Source of the DNA: Myxococcales bacterium
Lineage (GTDB): Bacteria; Myxococcota; Polyangia; Fen-1088
Reading direction: 5' to 3'
DNA: 12,384 nt
NCBI GenBank assembly: GCA_003157315.1
Contig: PMJE01000599.1
Coordinates: 1 to 12,384 of the forward strand
Below are positions 8,513 to 12,384 of the stretch, piece after piece. The translations under genes and the position numbers were made by a program. Numbering within the stretch: the first letter of the stretch is position 1; the number at the start of each line of letters is the position of its first letter. A model generated the notes under the pieces. It worked only from the letters and a program-made list of their open reading frames with translations, searched no databases and was not told where the DNA came from.

Positions 8513-8625
8513 GTGAAACTTCAGGTTAGGACAGGACCGCAGCCGGGTAAAGCCGCATTAGCGTGTATGCTTTCCCAGTACATTGCCCTACATGCCTGAC
8601 GTGGTCGCACTATCGGCATTCTTGG

Positions 8626-10020
8626 TCAGGCGTCGGATCTAGTGTCGACGAAATAACCCCGGCACTGCTGCTGAAAGTCCTCAAATGCCTGGGATTCAGC
8701 ACGGCTGTTGTTGCGGGCGGAAAGATTGGCAATCAGGTTGATGAGAGGCTTGCGGCGCGGCCACAGGCTGGCCCACACCCGGCGCAATACGGACGACATC
8801 GAGTAGAAGTTCCGGTTGCAGGTGACCATCTCCCGGATAGCAGCGTCGAGTGACAGGCGTTGGTAGCGGGCCACCGGAAAGGACAAGGTGTAGTAGCGCC
8901 AGTCTTCGGGAAACGCGTTGAGAGCGATGCGGTTCTCGCCCTTCATCTGGTTCCACAGGCGGGTGCCGGGAAGGGGCGTCAGGAACAGGGCATTCAGGCT
9001 GTCGACGCCATACTCTCTTGCGGTTTCGGCCACGCGCTCTCCGATGCCGGCCTCGTCGATGTCTAGGCCGATGATGAAAGAGCCCATGACCTGAATGTTG
9101 TGCCGCTGGATCCGACGTACCGAGGCACGAAAATCCCGGCCCTTCTGTGAATTGAACTTCTTCCCCAGCTCGCCCAGGCCCTCGGCACTCGGGGACTCGA
9201 AGCCGATGAAGACGCCACAGCAGCCCGCCGCGCGGGCCAGCGCCGGGACCTCTTCATCGTCCCCAAAATTGATGGTCGCCTGGGCGATCCATTCCTTGCG
9301 CAGCCCAGACTTGGCCAAGGCACGAAAAAGCTGCTTGGCTCTAGCGATGTGTTCCGGGCGGATACCGATGAGATTGTCGTCCACCACCAGAACCCGCTTC
9401 TCCGGGATGCTCAGAAACTCAGCCACCACATCTTCAATCGGGCGTTGCCGGTATTGCGTGCCGTTGAACGTGCTCACACTGCAGAAGCTGCAGTTTAGCG
9501 GACACCCACGCGTAGTTTGGATGGACCCGAACGCATAGCCCTCGGGCAGCAGGTCTTGTCGCGCAGGCACGAATGAATCTACGGGGACATGCCCTCCGTC
9601 GTACTGGCGCTGCAATTTGCCGCTCTTGAAATCATCGAGCACCCGTGGCCAGACCGTCTCCCCTTCCCTGGTCACTACCGCATCCACCCGCGCCAGGACT
9701 TCGTCCACGCACATGGTCGCGTGAATGCCACCCATCACAACCGGGATTCCCAGGCGGCGGAATTCCGCGGCCAGCTGGTAGGCGCGCGGAGCCTGGGAGG
9801 TGAAAGCCGTGATGCCCACCAGGTCAGGCCGGGGCAGCTTCGCGTAGTCTGGCAGTTTGACGTTCTCGTCCAGAATCGTGACTTCCCACTCTGGCGGCGT
9901 CAGGCGCGCCAGCACCATAAGGCTAAGGGGTTTCCAGACTCGGTAGTGGTTCCACCGGTTTCGCTTGGCCGTGACACACGAAACCAGAGAATTGGTGGGG
10001 TTGATCAGATAGAGGCGAAT
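8626..10020 (-). CDS. B12-binding radical SAM protein with probable AUU start
   Basis: The protein has an N-terminal cobalamin-binding-like Rossmann fold (residues about 1-130, with GGIHAT at 97-102) and a radical SAM TIM-barrel domain. The 4Fe-4S cysteines are C173, C177 and C180 in TRGCPLNCSFC, numbered from the start chosen here. Later motifs include VLVVDDNLIG, GVFIGFES and LTPLPGTRLWNQM. This class generates 5'-deoxyadenosyl radicals and often methylates unactivated carbons with cobalamin; the substrate cannot be read from the sequence. The first ATG (9918) gives 430 residues but removes the conserved opening. The frame continues upstream with RLYLINPTNSLVSC and RWNHYRVWKPLSL, reaching a stop codon at 10053-10051. 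The only well-placed start is ATT at 10020-10018, with GAGGG 6 nt upstream, giving 464 residues. A 1-nt indel near here (GTG-C-AACATT) is an alternative. It is divergent from the adenylating enzyme gene. Confidence 0.9.
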   Translation of the reverse strand: MRLYLINPTNSLVSCVTAKRNRWNHYRVWKPLSLMVLARLTPPEWEVTILDENVKLPDYAKLPRPDLVGITAFTSQAPRAYQLAAEFRRLGIPVVMGGIHATMCVDEVLARVDAVVTREGETVWPRVLDDFKSGKLQRQYDGGHVPVDSFVPARQDLLPEGYAFGSIQTTRGCPLNCSFCSVSTFNGTQYRQRPIEDVVAEFLSIPEKRVLVVDDNLIGIRPEHIARAKQLFRALAKSGLRKEWIAQATINFGDDEEVPALARAAGCCGVFIGFESPSAEGLGELGKKFNSQKGRDFRASVRRIQRHNIQVMGSFIIGLDIDEAGIGERVAETAREYGVDSLNALFLTPLPGTRLWNQMKGENRIALNAFPEDWRYYTLSFPVARYQRLSLDAAIREMVTCNRNFYSMSSVLRRVWASLWPRRKPLINLIANLSARNNSRAESQAFEDFQQQCRGYFVDTRSDA

Positions 10021-10026
10021 GTTGCA

Positions 10027-10031
10027 CCCTC
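10027..10031 (-). promoter_or_regulatory. Ribosome binding site preceding the AUU start of the radical SAM gene
   Basis: GAGGG on the minus strand ends 6 nt before the ATT codon at 10020. No comparable site stands before the ATG at 9918, so it favours the upstream start. Confidence 0.45.
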
Positions 10032-10114
10032 GCTGGTAGGCAAGACGTCACAGGTTGGCTGTTCCCGCGTGTATCGTCCAGATATTAGTCCCGCGCAAGC
10101 CATTCTGTTGGGGC

Positions 10115-10143
10115 TTGTTCCCGACGGACGCGGCAGGTACAAT
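10115..10143 (+). promoter_or_regulatory. Sigma70-type promoter for the adenylating enzyme gene
   Basis: A -35 box TTGTTC (10115-10120) and a -10 box TACAAT (10138-10143, five of six consensus bases) are 17 nt apart. The start site would be near 10150, leaving a leader of about 20 nt before the ATG at 10171. It sits in the divergent region shared with the radical SAM gene. Confidence 0.55.
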
Positions 10144-10170
10144 GGGCTCGGCTTCGTCCTGGGTGCATGC

Positions 10171-11646
10171 ATGTCGTTGCTGTACGAATGGCTTGACAAC
10201 GCCGCAGGTGCGCGCCGGGGAGCCATGGGAGGCGGCCAGGCCCTGATCTACAGGGACACCTACCTCTCGTGGCACGGATTGCGACATCGAGTCAATCGAC
10301 GCGCAAGCGAGTTGAAAGGATTCGGCATCCAGGCAGGCGACTGGGTTGGCCTCATGCTGGGCGGCGTTCCGGATTTCGTAGTGCTGGCCCTTGCCCTCTC
10401 CAAGCTGGACGCCGTCGTGGTGCCTCTTGATCCCACCCTGGGCGGACGCGACCTCAACATGGTTTTCTCGGCTGCCCACCTGCGGGCGTTGATCACGCGG
10501 CCGAACACCCTGACACCCTTTGCGGCCCCTGCTGGCGCACCGCCTGCGGACCGAGAGCACGCGCGACCTCGCGCAGTACTCGAAAGTCGTCGCCGCGTGT
10601 CCGGCACGCTGCTGACTTGTGCCACCTTTGAACGAAAGCCTTTCAGAGTACACGTGGTCCCCGAAGTCGTGCTTTTCACCTTGGACGCCGGTGGAGATCC
10701 CAAGGGTGTGGTACGCGAGCGCCGCCAACTGGAGGGCATCGGCGCCACCATAGGCGCAACGCTGGAGATCGATGCCAAAACCCGCGTGAGTACAGCCTCC
10801 GGACTCCACACCAGCCAAGGCTTTGATCTCGGCCTGTGCGCGGCGTTGGCCCAGGGCGCCGGGTTGGTTCTCGACGACGAGTTGGTCGCAGCCCGCCTGG
10901 CCAAGTTGCTGTCCGAGCAAGGCGCTGACGTCCTGGCGGCCACGCCTGCATCGTTCGCCGCCATGGCGAGAATGCCAACCGCCAAGCCGTGTCCATCGCG
11001 CCACACCCGCTGCATCAGCTCGGGCGAGTCGCTCACCCCGGCGGTGGCGCAGGCTTTCCGCAGGCGATTCAAGGTTCCCCTGCTCTCCTGCTACCAAACG
11101 GTGGAGACTGGTCCGGTGGCCATTGATCTGGAAGGTAGAGATCCTGTGACGGTTGGCTTGCCCTTCGCGGGCGTCGAGATTCGCGCCGCCGATCCCCAGG
11201 GTGGCCAGATACCCACCGGCGTGCCCGGGCCCGTCTGGGTGCGCGCTGCGGGCGTGTCGGCCGGCTTTGTCCCGCCGGTCAGGCTGCGCACACGCGGCGG
11301 CGAGGTACCCATCGGCCGTGGGCTTCGCGACGGCTGGTTGCGAACCGGGGACATCGGCAGCCTCGACCGGAATGGCCGTCTGACCCTGTTCGGTCGGGAA
11401 GATGACTTGGTCAAGGTCGACGGTCGGCGGGTGGCTTTGGGCGAGGTTGAAGGGTGTCTGGAGGCATTTGCAAATGTGCGCAGCGCCGAGGCTCGCCTGG
11501 AGCATGACGACGTTGGCGGTTCACGGGTGATTGCCCGTGTGCAACGTGACGGCCACTGCACGCCCAAGCAGCTCATCGATCATTGTGCCAAGCACCTGGC
11601 ACCGCACAAGGTGCCGGCGCGGGTCGAGTTCGGCGAGAAAGGATAG
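10171..11646 (+). CDS. Degenerate AMP-binding (acyl-CoA synthetase-like) protein
   Basis: 491 residues from ATG 10171; the frame stays open to the left only as antisense to the radical SAM gene. The family, which activates carboxylates as acyl-adenylates, is clear from these parts: N-terminal IYRDTYLSWHGLRHRVNRRA, AGDWVGLMLGGVPDF, the A5 motif YQTVETGP (308-315), the A7/A8 region GWLRTGDIG (388-396; Asp394), then GREDDLVKVDGRRV (408-421). Two things are odd. The A3 phosphate loop, normally TSGSTGxPKG, reads TLDAGGDPKG (170-179), losing most hydroxyl residues but keeping PKG. The protein also stops at VEFGEKG, before the A10 segment that carries the catalytic lysine. In addition, residues about 115-147 come from a stretch whose codon use fits another frame (see 10514-10612). 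The gene could be a decayed enzyme, a pseudoenzyme, or one damaged by sequence errors. A sigma70-type promoter precedes it. Confidence 0.78.
   Translation: MSLLYEWLDNAAGARRGAMGGGQALIYRDTYLSWHGLRHRVNRRASELKGFGIQAGDWVGLMLGGVPDFVVLALALSKLDAVVVPLDPTLGGRDLNMVFSAAHLRALITRPNTLTPFAAPAGAPPADREHARPRAVLESRRRVSGTLLTCATFERKPFRVHVVPEVVLFTLDAGGDPKGVVRERRQLEGIGATIGATLEIDAKTRVSTASGLHTSQGFDLGLCAALAQGAGLVLDDELVAARLAKLLSEQGADVLAATPASFAAMARMPTAKPCPSRHTRCISSGESLTPAVAQAFRRRFKVPLLSCYQTVETGPVAIDLEGRDPVTVGLPFAGVEIRAADPQGGQIPTGVPGPVWVRAAGVSAGFVPPVRLRTRGGEVPIGRGLRDGWLRTGDIGSLDRNGRLTLFGREDDLVKVDGRRVALGEVEGCLEAFANVRSAEARLEHDDVGGSRVIARVQRDGHCTPKQLIDHCAKHLAPHKVPARVEFGEKG
10514..10612 (+). other. Likely doubly frame-shifted segment inside the adenylating enzyme gene
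   Basis: The main frame here reads FAAPAGAPPADREHARPRAV, which is low in family-like sequence. The +1 frame is open between stops at 10511-10513 and 10613-10615. Its codons from 10514 to 10597 end in G or C in 26 of 28 cases (hand count); the main frame has G or C in about half. The +1 reading (HPLRPLLAHRLRTESTRDLA and onward) looks like normal protein. Two compensating indels, biological or from sequencing, would explain it. Confidence 0.6.
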
Positions 11647-11656
11647 ACAATACCAG

Positions 11657-11956
11657 CTACTCCAGCAGAGGATGCAAATCCGCCTTGACCAGCACCGAAC
11701 CGCCGTCAGCCACCGTGATCTCCTCAAAGTGCGAGTAGTAGCTCGGGTGACGAATCTCGACCCGGTAGAAGCCCGGTCGGATGAAACGATCCGGCTTTGC
11801 CCATTGCGAGGCGCGTCCCATGGGCACGTCGTCGAGCAACACCGCGGCTTCGGGCACGTTGCATTCGACCCGGAAAGCCGCCGAGCCCTCAGATTTCAGC
11901 GAGGCACAGGCGGCAAAGGCGAGAACAGCGAAAATCACGAGCACAATCGATTTCAT
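11657..11956 (-). CDS. Small PEGA-like lipoprotein
   Basis: 99 residues. The N-terminus MKSIVLVIFAVLAFAAC is a short lipoprotein-type signal with candidate Cys17; Phe at -3 makes the lipobox atypical. The mature part resembles a PEGA domain, a small surface-type beta-sandwich: VECNVPEAAVLLDDVPMGRA, then RPGFYRVEIRHPSYY and a closing ITVADGGSVLVKADL. PEGA domains usually occur in envelope proteins and have no known catalysis. The start codon overlaps the stop of the upstream gene (ATGA) and no ribosome site is seen, so translation is probably coupled to that gene. The 3' end lies 10 nt from the convergent adenylating enzyme gene. Confidence 0.85.
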   Translation of the reverse strand: MKSIVLVIFAVLAFAACASLKSEGSAAFRVECNVPEAAVLLDDVPMGRASQWAKPDRFIRPGFYRVEIRHPSYYSHFEEITVADGGSVLVKADLHPLLE

Positions 11957-12384
11957 GGTTTTGTTGCAGGAGGTTCGGCCCCTGCCCCCGGTTGTGGATC
12001 ACCGGCTTGCGCCAGGCGAACCTGGAGTGTTACCCGATCGGCCGGCGGCTTCAGTTCGCTCACCAGCAGCCGGCCCGCGACGTCGCGAATGAGAGCAGCC
12101 TCAATCTCGCGGCCGCTCATGCGCGTGAACACCCGGATCTCGGCCTGATTCGTGGTCACGTGACGGACCTCAGCCGCGGTAACCGCGCCCAGCCGCTTCA
12201 CCACCTGAATCAGCGCCATGAGTGCCGCCGGCTCGACCACATCAAGATCCAGCGTCACATAGCGCGCCCCCGCAGGAGCCGGCCGCAAGAATGTGGATAG
12301 CTGGCGCGCCAACCCGCTTGCGGCACGTTGCGCGCACGCAAGCCGCGCAGCAACCTCGTCGTCGGCGAATCCCCGTTCGCTGCT
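11953..12384 (-). CDS. Unrecognised protein, C-terminal 143 residues
   Basis: The frame is open to the right edge, so the gene begins outside the window; a TTG at 12312 is internal. The visible part has an Ala/Arg-rich helix and then two similar beta-alpha units: YVTLDLDVVEPAALMALIQV with EIRVFTRMSG, and REIEAALIRDVAGRLLV with DRVTLQVRLA. It ends in a Pro/Gly/Ala-rich tail. The fold pattern resembles domains in FlgT-like or other lipoprotein-associated envelope proteins, but this is only a loose resemblance and I assign no function. It overlaps the PEGA-like lipoprotein gene by ATGA, so the two are likely expressed together and may act at the same envelope site. Confidence 0.75.
   Translation of the reverse strand, partial: SSERGFADDEVAARLACAQRAASGLARQLSTFLRPAPAGARYVTLDLDVVEPAALMALIQVVKRLGAVTAAEVRHVTTNQAEIRVFTRMSGREIEAALIRDVAGRLLVSELKPPADRVTLQVRLAQAGDPQPGAGAEPPATKP

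Noticed and set aside
8513..8625. Promoter for the FHA-GGDEF gene in the gap after the radical SAM gene
   Set aside because: Partial -10-like sites (GCTAAT, CATACA on the minus strand) occur, but no -35 box lies at a proper distance.
10021..10114. Minus-strand promoter TTGCGC / GATACA, 17-nt spacing, for the radical SAM gene
   Set aside because: The -10 box matches only three of six consensus positions, too weak to list.
9589..10170. In-frame upstream extension of the AMP-binding gene
   Set aside because: It is antisense to the radical SAM gene and reaches past the promoter at 10115-10143. ATG 10171 gives the normal family start.
10048..11505. 485-codon minus-strand open frame
   Set aside because: It is antisense to the AMP-binding gene, whose A5, A7 and A8 motifs are clear. 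The minus-strand product is composition-biased and unlike any family I know.

Overview
The window is 12.4 kb of GC-rich, densely coding bacterial chromosome. The gene content fits a Gram-negative, myxobacterium-like or other deltaproteobacterial-type lineage: large secreted TPR/DUF3857 proteins, an FHA-GGDEF fusion, lipoproteins with lipobox-like signals, and a PEGA protein. This placement is an inference, because no rRNA or other phylogenetic marker is present. I see no tRNA, rRNA, CRISPR array, insertion sequence or phage gene, and no gene-free stretch longer than 300 bases.

Positions 1-6562 are a tight minus-strand operon. It reads an ECF sigma factor, then a 1258-residue exported TPR / DUF3857 / transglutaminase-like protein, then a paralogous DUF3857 lipoprotein that runs off the left edge. 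The spacers are 9 nt and a 4-nt ATGA overlap. No anti-sigma gene lies within the visible operon. A UbiA-family membrane prenyltransferase, most like decaprenyl-phosphate phosphoribosyltransferases, diverges from the sigma factor (6656-7531, plus). It converges on an FHA-GGDEF diguanylate cyclase (7589-8512, minus).

Upstream of the cyclase on the same strand is a B12-binding radical SAM protein. Its conserved N-terminus extends past the first ATG to a probable AUU start at 10020. Diverging from it across about 150 bp is an adenylate-forming (acyl-CoA synthetase-like) gene, 10171-11646. That gene has a good -10/-35 promoter, a degenerate phosphate-binding loop, no C-terminal catalytic-lysine segment, and a 99-nt internal stretch where the coding signal lies in another frame. 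It ends 10 nt from the convergent end of a small PEGA-like lipoprotein gene, which overlaps a right-edge partial gene by ATGA.

The most interesting items are the sigma factor with tandem DUF3857 exported proteins, the probable AUU start, and the degenerate, doubly frame-shifted adenylating enzyme. The genes look like separate small units (envelope or stress, polyprenyl-sugar lipid, c-di-GMP, lipid or natural-product chemistry), not one obvious pathway.
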